Below are positions 41,265-51,041 of a stretch of 64,000 bases of DNA, piece by piece; the stretch's first letter is position 1; each line of letters begins with the position of its first letter. Both the position numbers and the translations under genes were made by a program. The DNA comes from Plantactinospora mayteni (lineage in GTDB: Bacteria; Actinomycetota; Actinomycetes; Mycobacteriales; Micromonosporaceae). The stretch spans positions 27,234-91,233 of the forward strand of contig NZ_BONX01000039.1 of the NCBI RefSeq assembly GCF_016862935.1. Direction: 5' to 3'. Below the pieces are notes generated by a model. It was not told where the DNA came from and ran no database searches. It saw nothing but the letters and a program-made list of their open reading frames with translations.

Positions 41265-42659
41265 TCACACCTGCCGGTCCCGGCCCGCGCCGAACGCACT
41301 CACCGTCATCACCACCGTCACCACCGCCAGGGCGGCGAGCGGCAGGGTCCAGCCGGTGGCGGCGTCCCGGAGCGCGCCGATCAGCACCGGAGCGGTGGCG
41401 CTGAGCAGGTAGCCGATCGACTGCACCGCCCCGGAGAGTTCCCGGGCCGACCCGGGTGTCCTGGCCCGGACCACCAGCAGGGTCAGGACGAGGCTGATCG
41501 AGGCGCCCTGGGCGAGCCCGGCCGACACCGTCCAGAGTGGATACAGCGAGGGCAGGGCGAGCAGGCCGAGTACCCCGACCGCCCAGCCGGCGCAGACGAC
41601 CAGCGCCAGCACCCGCTGGTCCGGCCGGCGGACCGCCAGCGTCGGCACCACCAGCGCGGTACCGATCCCGAGCAGGTTGAACACCGCCAGCGCCGCCCCC
41701 GCCCGGGTCGGCTCGACCCCCTGGTCCCGCAGCATGCTCGGCAGCCAGGTGAGCAGCGCGTAGTAGAGCATCGACTGGGTACCCATGAAGACGGCGAGCT
41801 GCCAGGTGACCGGGGAACGCAGCACGCTGCCCCACGACCGGGCCGGCTCCGGTGCCGGCGCGGTGTTCCGGCGGCGTACCTGGGGGAGCCAGCCGAGCGC
41901 CGCGACCGCGGCCAGCCCGCCGATCGCCAGCAACGAACCCCGCCACCCCAACCCCATCGCGTACGCCAGCGGCGCGCTCACCGCCGCCGCCAGCGTCGCA
42001 CCGGTGGCCAGCGAGGCGGTGCTCAACCCGGTGGCCAGGCCCGGCCGGCCCGGGAAGTGCTGCTTGACCGCGCTCGGCACCAGGACGTTGCCGACGGTGA
42101 TCCCGGCGCCGACGATCGCGGTGCCGAGCAGCATCCAGCCGGTCTGCGGCAGGGTCCGGGTCAGACTGCCCAGCACGATGCCGAGCATCGCGGCGAGCAG
42201 CGCCAGCTCGATGCCGACCCGCCGGCCGAGCAGCGCGGCGAACGGGGCGAGCAGCCCGAAACAGAGCACTGGCAGGGCGGTGAGCAGCCCGGCCGCGCCC
42301 CGGCCCAGGTCCAGGTCGACCTGTAGCTCGGGCAGCAGCGGCGGGACCGCCACGATCGCCGCCCGCAGGTTCAGCGCCAGCAGCACCACCCCGAGCAGCG
42401 TCAACCAGCCGCCCCGGCCCATCCCGAACCGGCCCCCACCCGAAGCCCCCGACCCGCCGCGCCCGTCGGCCGGCCCGGTGGCCGCGCCGGGCGTCGAACC
42501 GCCGCCCGGCTCGGCGCCTGGATCGCTGCCCTGACCGCTGCCCGGACCGGCGCCCACCTCGGTGCCCTGGGCGCCCGAGTCGGCCGCCCGGGCGCCGGGA
42601 AGCGGGGATTCGCGGTTCAGAAGGGGTACCTGGTGATGTCGCCCTGCACGGTCACCCAC
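41265..42659 (-). CDS. MFS transporter, CynX/NimT family, with low-complexity N-terminus
   Basis: About 12 membrane segments beginning at WLTLLGVVLLALNLRAAIVAVPPLL, the typical CynX/NimT opening. The first 80 residues are Gly/Ser/Pro-rich and have no counterpart in the family. The frame starts at GTG 42659, overlapping the dehydrogenase stop by 43 bases; GTG 42557 or ATG 42422 are possible later starts. Family members include cyanate and nitroimidazole transporters. Its place between the aldehyde dehydrogenase and pobA suggests transport of an aromatic acid. The start is uncertain. Confidence 0.82.
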   Translation of the reverse strand: MGDRAGRHHQVPLLNRESPLPGARAADSGAQGTEVGAGPGSGQGSDPGAEPGGGSTPGAATGPADGRGGSGASGGGRFGMGRGGWLTLLGVVLLALNLRAAIVAVPPLLPELQVDLDLGRGAAGLLTALPVLCFGLLAPFAALLGRRVGIELALLAAMLGIVLGSLTRTLPQTGWMLLGTAIVGAGITVGNVLVPSAVKQHFPGRPGLATGLSTASLATGATLAAAVSAPLAYAMGLGWRGSLLAIGGLAAVAALGWLPQVRRRNTAPAPEPARSWGSVLRSPVTWQLAVFMGTQSMLYYALLTWLPSMLRDQGVEPTRAGAALAVFNLLGIGTALVVPTLAVRRPDQRVLALVVCAGWAVGVLGLLALPSLYPLWTVSAGLAQGASISLVLTLLVVRARTPGSARELSGAVQSIGYLLSATAPVLIGALRDAATGWTLPLAALAVVTVVMTVSAFGAGRDRQV

Positions 42660-44077
42660 TGGGTCTCGGTGAACGCGGCGAGGTTGGCCGCCGGCCCGCC
42701 CAGCCGGGGACCGTTACCGGAGGCGGCCACTCCACCGAACGGGGCGACCGCCTCGTCGCTGACCGTCTGGTCGTTGATGTGCACGATGCCGCTCGGTACC
42801 CGCTCGGCGAAGGCCATCGCCTTCATCACGTCCCGGCTGAGGATGCCGAGCGAGAGGCCGTACTCGCTGTCGGCGGCGAGCTTGGCGGCCTCGTCCAGGT
42901 CGGCGAAGCTGAGTACCGGGGCGACCGGGCCGAAGACCTCGTGCGCGTACGCCGGGGTGGCCGGGGTGACCCCGGAGAGCACCGTCGGCCGGTAGAAGAG
43001 GTCCTCGTACGTCCCGCCGGCCACCAGGGTCGCCCCCGCGTCGACGCTGCCGGTGACCAGTGAGTGGATCTTGTCGCGCTGCCGCTCGTCGATGATCGGG
43101 CCGAGCGCCACGTGATCCCGGGCCGGGTTGCCGACCGGCAGGTGCGCCGCCTTCTCGGCCAGCCGGTCGACGTATTCGTCGGCCAGCGACTCGTGCACCA
43201 GGTGCCGGCCGGTGGTCATGCAGATCTGCCCCTGGTGCAGGAACGAACCCCAGGCGCCGGCCGAGACCGCCAGCTCCAGATCGGCGTCGTCGAGTACGAC
43301 CAGTGCCGAGTTGCCGCCGAGTTCCAGCAGTACCCGCTTGAGGTGCCGGGCGGCGGCCTGCCCGACCTGCCGGCCGGCGGAGGTCGAGCCGGTGAAGCTG
43401 ATGAGGCGTACGTGCGGATCGGCGACCAGCGCCTCGCCCGCCTCCGGCCCGCCCGGCAGCACGTGCAACACCCCCGGCGGCAGCCCCGCCTCCTCGAAGA
43501 TCCGGGCGACCGCGACCCCGCCGGTGACGGCGGTCCGGGGATCGGGCTTGAGCACCACCGCGTTGCCCAGGGCCAGCGCCGGGGCGACCGAGCGGACCCC
43601 GAGGATGATCGGCACGTTGAACGGGGAGATCACCCCGACCACCCCGACCGGCAGCCGGCGGGCCAGGCTGAGCCGGGGCTGTGCGCTCTGGATGATCTCG
43701 CCGAGCGGGTGCGAGGCGAGCGCCGCCGCCTCGTAGCACTCCTGGGCGGCGGTGTCGGTCTCCAGGGTCGCCTTCGGCGGCACCGAACCGGTCTCCCGGA
43801 CGATCCAGTCGCCGACCTCGGCGGCGTGCTCCGCCCACAACTGCCCGGCCCGGCGCAGCACGGCGGCCCGCTTGTCGTAGGGGGTCGCGGCCCAGTCGCG
43901 CTGGGCCTGGGCGGCGCGGGCGGCGGCCCGGGCCACGTCGGCGGCGTTGGCGATGCCGGTACGGCCGATCTCGTCGCCGGTGGCCGGTTCCACCACGGCA
44001 GCGTCGCCGCCGTCGGCCCGGACCCAACCGTCGCTGTAGATCCTGCCGTGCCAGTCGGCCGAGTCGAGAAGAGTCAC
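42617..44077 (-). CDS. Benzaldehyde dehydrogenase (NAD-type), aldehyde dehydrogenase superfamily
   Basis: A 486-residue aldehyde dehydrogenase. Cofactor motif VISPFNVPIILGVRSVAPALALGN, catalytic Glu in LLELGGNSALVVL and catalytic Cys in GQICMTTGRHLV (near 285) are present. These segments match XylC/MdlD-type benzaldehyde dehydrogenases. The start is GTG 44077, 6 bases after AAGGAGG. Directly downstream of benzoylformate decarboxylase, so it would oxidise the (hydroxy)benzaldehyde made there to (hydroxy)benzoate. Confidence 0.9.
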   Translation of the reverse strand: MTLLDSADWHGRIYSDGWVRADGGDAAVVEPATGDEIGRTGIANAADVARAAARAAQAQRDWAATPYDKRAAVLRRAGQLWAEHAAEVGDWIVRETGSVPPKATLETDTAAQECYEAAALASHPLGEIIQSAQPRLSLARRLPVGVVGVISPFNVPIILGVRSVAPALALGNAVVLKPDPRTAVTGGVAVARIFEEAGLPPGVLHVLPGGPEAGEALVADPHVRLISFTGSTSAGRQVGQAAARHLKRVLLELGGNSALVVLDDADLELAVSAGAWGSFLHQGQICMTTGRHLVHESLADEYVDRLAEKAAHLPVGNPARDHVALGPIIDERQRDKIHSLVTGSVDAGATLVAGGTYEDLFYRPTVLSGVTPATPAYAHEVFGPVAPVLSFADLDEAAKLAADSEYGLSLGILSRDVMKAMAFAERVPSGIVHINDQTVSDEAVAPFGGVAASGNGPRLGGPAANLAAFTETQWVTVQGDITRYPF

Positions 44078-44120
44078 GGGAAACCTCCTTGGGGAGTGGT
44101 GGCGGTGCATGTGGACGGGG

Positions 44121-45725
44121 TCACGGCGCGAAGTGCGGCTCCGGGCTCACCGCGACGTCGAGCAGCAGCGGTTCGGTCCGGGTGGCCAGGGTCGGCACGA
44201 CCTCGTCCAGCACTTCGAGGAGTTCCGGGTGGGTCCGGATCCGCCGGGCGGGACAGCCGAACGAGCCGGCCAGGCCGTGCACGTCGACCTCGCCGAACGC
44301 CGGCCAGGGCGGCTTGCCGCCGTACTGCTCGGTGAGCCGGTCCAGCACCGCGTACCGGCCGTTGGAGAGGATCACGTAGAGCACGCCGCAGTTGTAGCGG
44401 GCGGCGCTCCACAGGCCCTGGATGGCGTAGAGCGAGGAGCCGTCGCCGAGGATCGCCACCACCGGGCGGGTCGGGTCGCCGAGCCGGAGTCCGGCCGCGG
44501 CGGGCAGCCCGAAACCGAGGCCGCCCATTGCCGCGCTGACGAAACCGCGCGGCTGCCGGGCCGGCAGCATCCGGTGCAGCTCCGGCCGGGTGGACGGGGT
44601 CTCCTCGACGAGTACGACATCGGCCGGCAGCCGCCGGGCCAGCGCGGCGAAGACGTGGGTCGCCCGCAGTGGCTCACCGGGTGCCGGTGGTGGCACCGGA
44701 GCGGGGTGCGGGCGGTCCGGGGCGGGGCGGTCCCGGTGCGCCACCCGGGCGGCCAGTGCCGCGCAGAGGTCGGCCGGGTCGGCCAGCACCGCGAGGTCCG
44801 CCTCGCTGCGGTGCACCTCGTCGGGGTCGGCCGAGACCACCGCGACGGTCAGCCCGGCCGGCAGCAGCGGGCCGGGCTCGTAGACGTACTGCCGGAACGC
44901 GGCGGTGCCGACGACCAGGGCCAGGTCGTGCCCGGCCAGCGTGGCGCGCAGCCGGGACCGGGCGTCCGGCAGGTGACCGGCGAACCGGGGATGGTGCTGC
45001 GGAAACCCGGCCCGGGCGCCGAACGCCTCCTGCCAGACCGGTGCGCCGATCCGGTCCGCCAGTGCGGCCAGCGCGTCCCAGGCCGCTTGGCCGTCCGCCC
45101 CCGCACCGACCACCAGCACCGGGGCGGTGGCCGCGTCGACCAGCCGGGCCAACTCGTCGACCGCCGGGCCGGGTGCTGCGGGAACGGGCGCGTGCACCCG
45201 GTCCGGTGCGGCCCGGCCCAGCGACGGGTCGACCTCGGCGGTCCAGTCGTCCATCGGCACGACCACCAGGGCCGGGCCGCGCCGCAGGGACGCCTCGTGC
45301 CAGGCCCGGCGTACCGCCGACGGCACGTCCTGGGCCAGCACCGGCTGCTCCACCCAGACCGGGTATGGGCCCGCGAGCTGGTCGAGCCGGCCGGCGAGGA
45401 ACGGCTCGGCGGCCAGGTGCCGGCGGTCCTGCTGCCCGACGAGTACCACCAGCGGGGCCCGGTTGACCCGGGCGGTGGCGAGCGCCCCGACGGCGTTGCC
45501 GAGTCCCGCCGTGGTGTGCAGGTTCAGCACCGCCGGCCGCCCGGTGGCCAGCGCGTACCCGGTGGCCATCCCGACCACCGAACCCTCGTGCAGGGCGAGT
45601 ACGAAGCTCAGGTCGTCGGGCAGGTCGGCGAGGAAGGCCACCTCGGTCGAGCCCGGATTGCCGAACACCCGGTCCACGCCGTACCCGCGCAGTACCGCCA
45701 GGGTGGCGTCCCGGACAGTGGTCAT
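44121..45725 (-). CDS. mdlC: Benzoylformate decarboxylase (ThDP-dependent)
   Basis: A 534-residue thiamine-diphosphate enzyme that decarboxylates phenylglyoxylates to benzaldehydes. GNPGSTE near residue 23, the catalytic Glu in LHEGSVVGMATGYA, the active-site NLHTTAGLGNAVGAL His and the ThDP/Mg motif GDGSSLYAIQGLWSAARYN (near 425) followed by ILSNGRY agree with MdlC. It overlaps the upstream ATPase gene as ATGA. With the next two enzymes it makes an aromatic funnel. Whether the substrate is benzoylformate or its 4-hydroxy form is not visible; the presence of pobA favours the latter. Confidence 0.9.
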   Translation of the reverse strand: MTTVRDATLAVLRGYGVDRVFGNPGSTEVAFLADLPDDLSFVLALHEGSVVGMATGYALATGRPAVLNLHTTAGLGNAVGALATARVNRAPLVVLVGQQDRRHLAAEPFLAGRLDQLAGPYPVWVEQPVLAQDVPSAVRRAWHEASLRRGPALVVVPMDDWTAEVDPSLGRAAPDRVHAPVPAAPGPAVDELARLVDAATAPVLVVGAGADGQAAWDALAALADRIGAPVWQEAFGARAGFPQHHPRFAGHLPDARSRLRATLAGHDLALVVGTAAFRQYVYEPGPLLPAGLTVAVVSADPDEVHRSEADLAVLADPADLCAALAARVAHRDRPAPDRPHPAPVPPPAPGEPLRATHVFAALARRLPADVVLVEETPSTRPELHRMLPARQPRGFVSAAMGGLGFGLPAAAGLRLGDPTRPVVAILGDGSSLYAIQGLWSAARYNCGVLYVILSNGRYAVLDRLTEQYGGKPPWPAFGEVDVHGLAGSFGCPARRIRTHPELLEVLDEVVPTLATRTEPLLLDVAVSPEPHFAP

Positions 45726-46615
45726 CGGGTTCCCACGGGCGAGTCCGTCGGCTCGGGACCGGCGGCATCTTCTTCAGCACGCGACTGCTGCCCGGCGGAC
45801 GCGGACCAGCCGCGTTTGGCCCGTTGGATCTGGCCGAACACCTGGGCCCGCAGCTCGCCGAACCGCGCCGACGACCGGGTACCGAGCTGGTCCCGCTCGG
45901 CCGGCAGGTCGATCGCCACGTCGTCGAGTACCACGGTCGGCGACCCGGAGAGCACCAGTACCCGCTGGCCGAGGTAGACCGCCTCGTCGATGTCGTGCGT
46001 GACGAACAGGATGGTCACGCCGAGCCGCTGCCACAACGACCGGACCAGGTCTTCCAGGTCGGCCCGGGTCTGCGCGTCGACGGCCGCGAACGGCTCGTCC
46101 ATCAGCAGGATGTGCGGCTCGTACGCGACCGCGCGGGCCAGCGCCACCCGCTGCTGCATGCCGCCGGAGAGCTGCCATGGATAGGCTCCCGGCACGTCGC
46201 CGAGGCCGACGGCGGCGAGCGCGTCCCGGACGAGTTCCTGGCGGCGGGGCCGGGTCAGCGACTTCTTCTGCTTCAGCGGCAGTTCGACGTTCTGCTGCAC
46301 GGTCATCCACGGGAAGAGGCTGCGGCCGTACTCCTGGAAGACCACGGCCATGCCCGGCGGCGGACCCTGCACCGGCGCGCCCTCCAGGACCAGGTCCCCG
46401 GAGGTCGGCGGGAGCAGCCCGGCGATGCACTTGAGCAGGGTGGTCTTGCCGGCGCCGGACGGGCCGACCACGCAGACGAGTTCGCCGGCACCGACGGCGA
46501 AGGTGAGATCCCGGACCGCCTCGACCGACCGGCCGCGCCCGGTGTAGACCTTGCGGAGCGCCCGGACGTCGAGCAGCGGGCCGGTGCCGTCCTGGGGGAG
46601 ATCTGTCGGGTTCAT
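45722..46615 (-). CDS. ABC transporter ATP-binding protein, NitT/TauT family
   Basis: A 297-residue ATPase: Walker A GPSGAGKTTLLKCIAG, Q-loop VFQEYGRSLFPWMTV, signature LSGGMQQRVALARAV, Walker B LLMDEPFAAVDAQ and H-loop VTHDIDEAVYLG. The PFAAVDAQ and DIDEAVYL wording is typical of SsuB/TauB-type ATPases. ATG 46615 overlaps the permease stop (ATGA). The frame extends far upstream antisense to nothing conserved. The C-terminal 40 residues are charged. It energises the aromatic-acid importer inferred for this operon. Confidence 0.9.
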   Translation of the reverse strand: MNPTDLPQDGTGPLLDVRALRKVYTGRGRSVEAVRDLTFAVGAGELVCVVGPSGAGKTTLLKCIAGLLPPTSGDLVLEGAPVQGPPPGMAVVFQEYGRSLFPWMTVQQNVELPLKQKKSLTRPRRQELVRDALAAVGLGDVPGAYPWQLSGGMQQRVALARAVAYEPHILLMDEPFAAVDAQTRADLEDLVRSLWQRLGVTILFVTHDIDEAVYLGQRVLVLSGSPTVVLDDVAIDLPAERDQLGTRSSARFGELRAQVFGQIQRAKRGWSASAGQQSRAEEDAAGPEPTDSPVGTR

Positions 46616-47499
46616 CGCTGCCCATCGTCTCGTTGTGACTGCCGGAGGCCGAAATACCAGCGCAGGGCCGACCGCTCGAAGAGCCGCAGCAGCATGGCGA
46701 GCAGGAAGCCGAGCAGCCCCAGCAGCAGGATGCCGGTCCACATGTCGGTGACCGCGAAGGTCCGCTGGAACTGGGTGATCGTGTAGCCCAGCCCGTTGTT
46801 CGCGGCGAACATCTCGCTGATCACCATCAGGATGATGCCGACCGAGAGGGCCTGGCGCAGGCCGGTGACGATCTGCGGCGAGGCGGACCGGACCACCAGG
46901 TGCCAGAGCCGGGCCGGGCCACGGATGCCGTAGCAGCGGCAGGTCTCGGTCAGCACCTCGTCGACCGCCCGTACCCCCTCGACCGTGTTGAGCAGGATCG
47001 GCCAGACGCAGCCGGAGAGCACCACCAGCACCTTCATGGTGTTGCCGAAGCCGGCGAAGAGCATCAGCACCGGTACCAGCACCGGCGGCGGGACGGCCCG
47101 GAGGAACTCCAGCACCGGTTCGCAGAACGCGCGGACCCGCCGGAAGGAGCCGATCAGGACGCCGAGCCCGACCCCGACGACGACCGCGAGCAGGAATCCG
47201 GCGGCGAGCCGCAGCAGGCTCGGCAGCACGTCGGCGCGGAGCCGGTCGCTGCGCAGCCACACGTCGTCGAAGCTGGCCAGGATCTCCGAGAGCGGCGGGA
47301 GATAGAAGGTCTGGCTGTCGGCCGAGAGCACCCACCAGAGGGCGAGCAGCCCGAACGGCAGACCGAAGACGGCGGCCGTCCACCACAGGGCCCGGCCAAG
47401 GGTCGCCGTGATCCGCCGCCCCACGCCCGACCGCTGCCGGCTGGGTCGCTTCGCCACCGGTTGCGAGTCCTGCCGGGCTGGTTCAGTGCGTACGCTCAC
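46612..47499 (-). CDS. ABC transporter permease, NitT/TauT (SsuC-like)
   Basis: A 295-residue permease with about six membrane segments and the family EAA loop (RCYGIRGPARLWHLVVRSASPQIVTGLRQALSVG). The first 35 residues are a basic tail. The start is GTG 47499. It is one of two different permeases in the operon, so the channel is probably a heterodimer, which is less common in SsuC/TauC systems where one permease usually forms a homodimer. Confidence 0.88.
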   Translation of the reverse strand: MSVRTEPARQDSQPVAKRPSRQRSGVGRRITATLGRALWWTAAVFGLPFGLLALWWVLSADSQTFYLPPLSEILASFDDVWLRSDRLRADVLPSLLRLAAGFLLAVVVGVGLGVLIGSFRRVRAFCEPVLEFLRAVPPPVLVPVLMLFAGFGNTMKVLVVLSGCVWPILLNTVEGVRAVDEVLTETCRCYGIRGPARLWHLVVRSASPQIVTGLRQALSVGIILMVISEMFAANNGLGYTITQFQRTFAVTDMWTGILLLGLLGFLLAMLLRLFERSALRWYFGLRQSQRDDGQR

Positions 47500-47551
47500 G
47501 TCCGCTCGTTTCGTTCGTCGTCGCTGCGGTGCCGGTCCGGCGGCCGGGTCG

Positions 47552-48403
47552 TCACCGGGTGCCCTCGGCGCGTACCGAGGGGTGCCAGGAGAGCACCGCG
47601 CGTTCGAGTTGCCGGGCCAGCACGTTGACCGCCACCCCGAGCAGGCCGGTGACGATGATCAGGGCGTACATCGAGTCGACCGCTCCGCCGGACTGGGCTC
47701 GGTTGATCTCGTTGCCGAGCCCCGGTGCGCCGATGATCAGCTCGGCGGTGATGGCCAGGATCAGCGCCACGGCGGCGGCGAGCCGTACCCCGGTCAGCAG
47801 GTATGGCAACGCGGTCGGCCAGAGCAGGTGCCGGATCCGGGCCCACCGGCCCAGCCCGAAGGTGTACGCGGTGTCCCGGGCGACCGGGTCCACGTCCCGT
47901 ACCCCGTACAGCACCTGGACGAGTACCTGCCAGAACGCCGCGTAGACCACCAGCAGCAGTACGGAGCGCAGGTCGGTGCCGAAGAGCAGCACGGCGAGCG
48001 GGATCAGCGCGACCGAGGGGATCGGCCGGAGGAACTCGACGGTCGAGGCGGTGAACTCGCGCAGCACCGGCACGGTACCGAGGGCGAAGCCGACCAGTAC
48101 GCCGAGGGCGACCGCGATAGCCAGGCCGAGGAACCAGCCGCGCAGCGTGTCGGTGACCGCCGTCCAGAACCGGGGCTCGCCGAGCAGTTCGCCGAGGGCG
48201 ACCGCGATCTCGCTGGTCGGCGGCAGGTAGTTCGCCGAGACCAGCCCGAGCCGGGGTACCGCCTCCAGCACCAGCAGGAAGGCGGCGAAGCCGAGCAGCC
48301 CGAGCAGGGCGTTGCCGCCGCGCGGCCGACCGGTACCGCCGGACCGGCCGGCCGGGGCCGGTGCGGTCGCGGCGGGCGGCGCTGCGGTGGCGGCTCGGGT
48401 CAC
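47552..48403 (-). CDS. ABC transporter permease, NitT/TauT (SsuC-like)
   Basis: A 283-residue permease, paralogous to the next gene. EAA loop: DTAYTFGLGRWARIRHLLWPTALPYLLTGVRLAAAVA. It starts with GTG 48403, overlapping the substrate-binding-protein stop as GTGA. The first 30 residues are Ala/Pro-rich. Together with the following permease it would form the membrane channel. Confidence 0.88.
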   Translation of the reverse strand: MTRAATAAPPAATAPAPAGRSGGTGRPRGGNALLGLLGFAAFLLVLEAVPRLGLVSANYLPPTSEIAVALGELLGEPRFWTAVTDTLRGWFLGLAIAVALGVLVGFALGTVPVLREFTASTVEFLRPIPSVALIPLAVLLFGTDLRSVLLLVVYAAFWQVLVQVLYGVRDVDPVARDTAYTFGLGRWARIRHLLWPTALPYLLTGVRLAAAVALILAITAELIIGAPGLGNEINRAQSGGAVDSMYALIIVTGLLGVAVNVLARQLERAVLSWHPSVRAEGTR

Positions 48404-49362
48404 GGGAGAATGTCCGCGACGTCGACCTTCTCCTTGATCAGCCCGTCGGTCAGCATCAGGTCGGCCAGGGTCTGCACCGACTCACGGTTGATCTCGGCGG
48501 GCCAGGCCGGCAGGGTGATCTTCGCGGCCACCGCCGGGTCGATCTGGGTGTACGTCTGCAACACCTGACGCGCCTCGTCCGGGTGCTCCTGGGCGTACTT
48601 CAGGGACTTGTCCATCGCGGCCTTGAACCGCTTGGTCAGGTCGGCCTTCTGGTTGATGGTCTGCTCGGTGGAGAAGTAGGCCGCCACCGTCATGTTCGGG
48701 ATGGCCTCGGCGAAGTTGTAGGCCACGACCCGGGCGCCCTGGTTCTGCGCGATGGTGAAGAACGGCTCGACGACCATCGCGGCGTCGACCCGCTTGCCCA
48801 GCACCGCCGCCGGCATCTCCGGGAACGGCAGCTCGGTCCACTTGATGTTCGACGGGTCGCCGCCGGCCTTGCGGATCGACGCCCGGGTGGTGGTGTCGGT
48901 GATGTTGTTCAGGTTGTTGATCGCGATGTTCTTGCCGGCCAGGCCCTTCGCGTCGGTGATCGGGCTGTCCGGCGGCACCACGACGCCGCCGAAGTCCGCG
49001 CCGGGCTTGCCGGTGGAGGAGTTGCCCACCGTGATCGCCTTGACCGGGATGTTCTGCGAGCGGGCGGTGATCAGCGAGACGACGTTGCCGAAGGCGAAGT
49101 CGAACTGGCCACTGACCACGCCGGTCACCGCGATGGAGCCGCCGGTGGTGTTGACCACCTCGATCTCGATGTTCTGCTCCTTGAAGAAGCCCTTCGTGTT
49201 GCCCAGGTGCAGCGGGGCGACGTCGACGATGGGGATCGCCCCGACCTTGACCTTGTCCACGCCGCCGGAGCCGCCCCCGGAGGAGTCGTCGGACGAGGAG
49301 CCGCAGGCGGTGACGGCGAGGAGGGTGGCAATCGCGGTGGTGGTGACGGCGAGACGGCGCAT
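48400..49362 (-). CDS. ABC transporter substrate-binding lipoprotein, NitT/TauT family
   Basis: A 320-residue NMT1/SsuA-type binding protein. The lipobox LLAVTACGSS (Cys near 20) and a Ser/Gly/Asp linker precede the binding fold (VKVGAIPIVDVAPLHLGNTKGFF, GQFDFAFGNVVSLI, KGLAGKNIAINNLNN). ATG 49362 has GGGAGA upstream; ATG/GTG at 49413 would put residues before the signal. It is the first gene of the operon with benzoylformate decarboxylase, benzaldehyde dehydrogenase and pobA, so the ligand is inferred to be an aromatic alpha-keto acid or related acid rather than a sulfonate. Confidence 0.9.
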   Translation of the reverse strand: MRRLAVTTTAIATLLAVTACGSSSDDSSGGGSGGVDKVKVGAIPIVDVAPLHLGNTKGFFKEQNIEIEVVNTTGGSIAVTGVVSGQFDFAFGNVVSLITARSQNIPVKAITVGNSSTGKPGADFGGVVVPPDSPITDAKGLAGKNIAINNLNNITDTTTRASIRKAGGDPSNIKWTELPFPEMPAAVLGKRVDAAMVVEPFFTIAQNQGARVVAYNFAEAIPNMTVAAYFSTEQTINQKADLTKRFKAAMDKSLKYAQEHPDEARQVLQTYTQIDPAVAAKITLPAWPAEINRESVQTLADLMLTDGLIKEKVDVADILP

Positions 49363-49843
49363 GGGGTCTCCCGGCGTCCTGCGGTCCTGTCGGGACCGGG
49401 CTGAAAGGCTCAAACGGAGCCTCGGGGGTGGGTGGTGGTCGCTAGCCGAACGAATGTTCTCATTTGGAACGTTGGCACAGTGACCGAGTTCACGTCAACA
49501 AGCGCCCCGCAACTTCTCCGCAACGTCGCCGAGCGGTGCGCCGAGCGGCACCGGGACCTCGTTGACGGATCGGGGGGCCGGGGATTACGTTCGTCATAAG
49601 CACGGGAGTCCGCATATCGAACGTGCGTCGATCGGTGCACCGGACGCGACGAGGGGGCGCATGACGACCGACCGTCCCGCCGGCCGCCGCCGGTCGACCG
49701 CCCGCGCCGGAGCGCCCTCCCGGCATACCAGGCCGTCCACCGCGCCGACAAACCCGGCCGGTGGCGCCGGGCTACCGCGCCGGCAGCCCGGCCGGGCCGC
49801 CGGTAGCGTCGGGCCGACCCGGCGATCCCGGCAGTAAGGAGAC
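49363..49843. other. Divergent control region between aromatic-uptake and pca operons
   Basis: 481 bases without a gene. On the minus strand TTGACG (49494-49499) is a possible -35 box for the substrate-binding-protein operon. The hexamer CGAACG or its complement occurs three times (49447-49452, 49588-49593, 49618-49623). The half near 49440-49500 and the stretch 49590-49620 are less GC-rich, as expected for promoters. The last 150 bases are GC-rich with nothing evident. Confidence 0.5.
49587..49624. promoter_or_regulatory. Inverted repeat, candidate PcaR (IclR) operator
   Basis: Perfect 7-bp arms ACGTTCG (49587-49593) and CGAACGT (49618-49624), separated by 24 bases. It lies in the shared divergent region of the two aromatic operons and about 220 bp before pcaF. 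The IclR-family regulator at the end of the pca operon is the obvious candidate binder. No direct match to a published PcaR/PcaU site is claimed. Confidence 0.42.
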
Positions 49844-51028
<1,185 letters not shown>

Positions 51029-51041
51029 CGGGAGGACGGCC

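Noticed and set aside
44121..45725. Acetolactate synthase or oxalyl-CoA decarboxylase
   Set aside because: The HEGSVVGMATGYA and NLHTTAGLGNAVGA segments and the neighbouring benzaldehyde dehydrogenase fit benzoylformate decarboxylase better.
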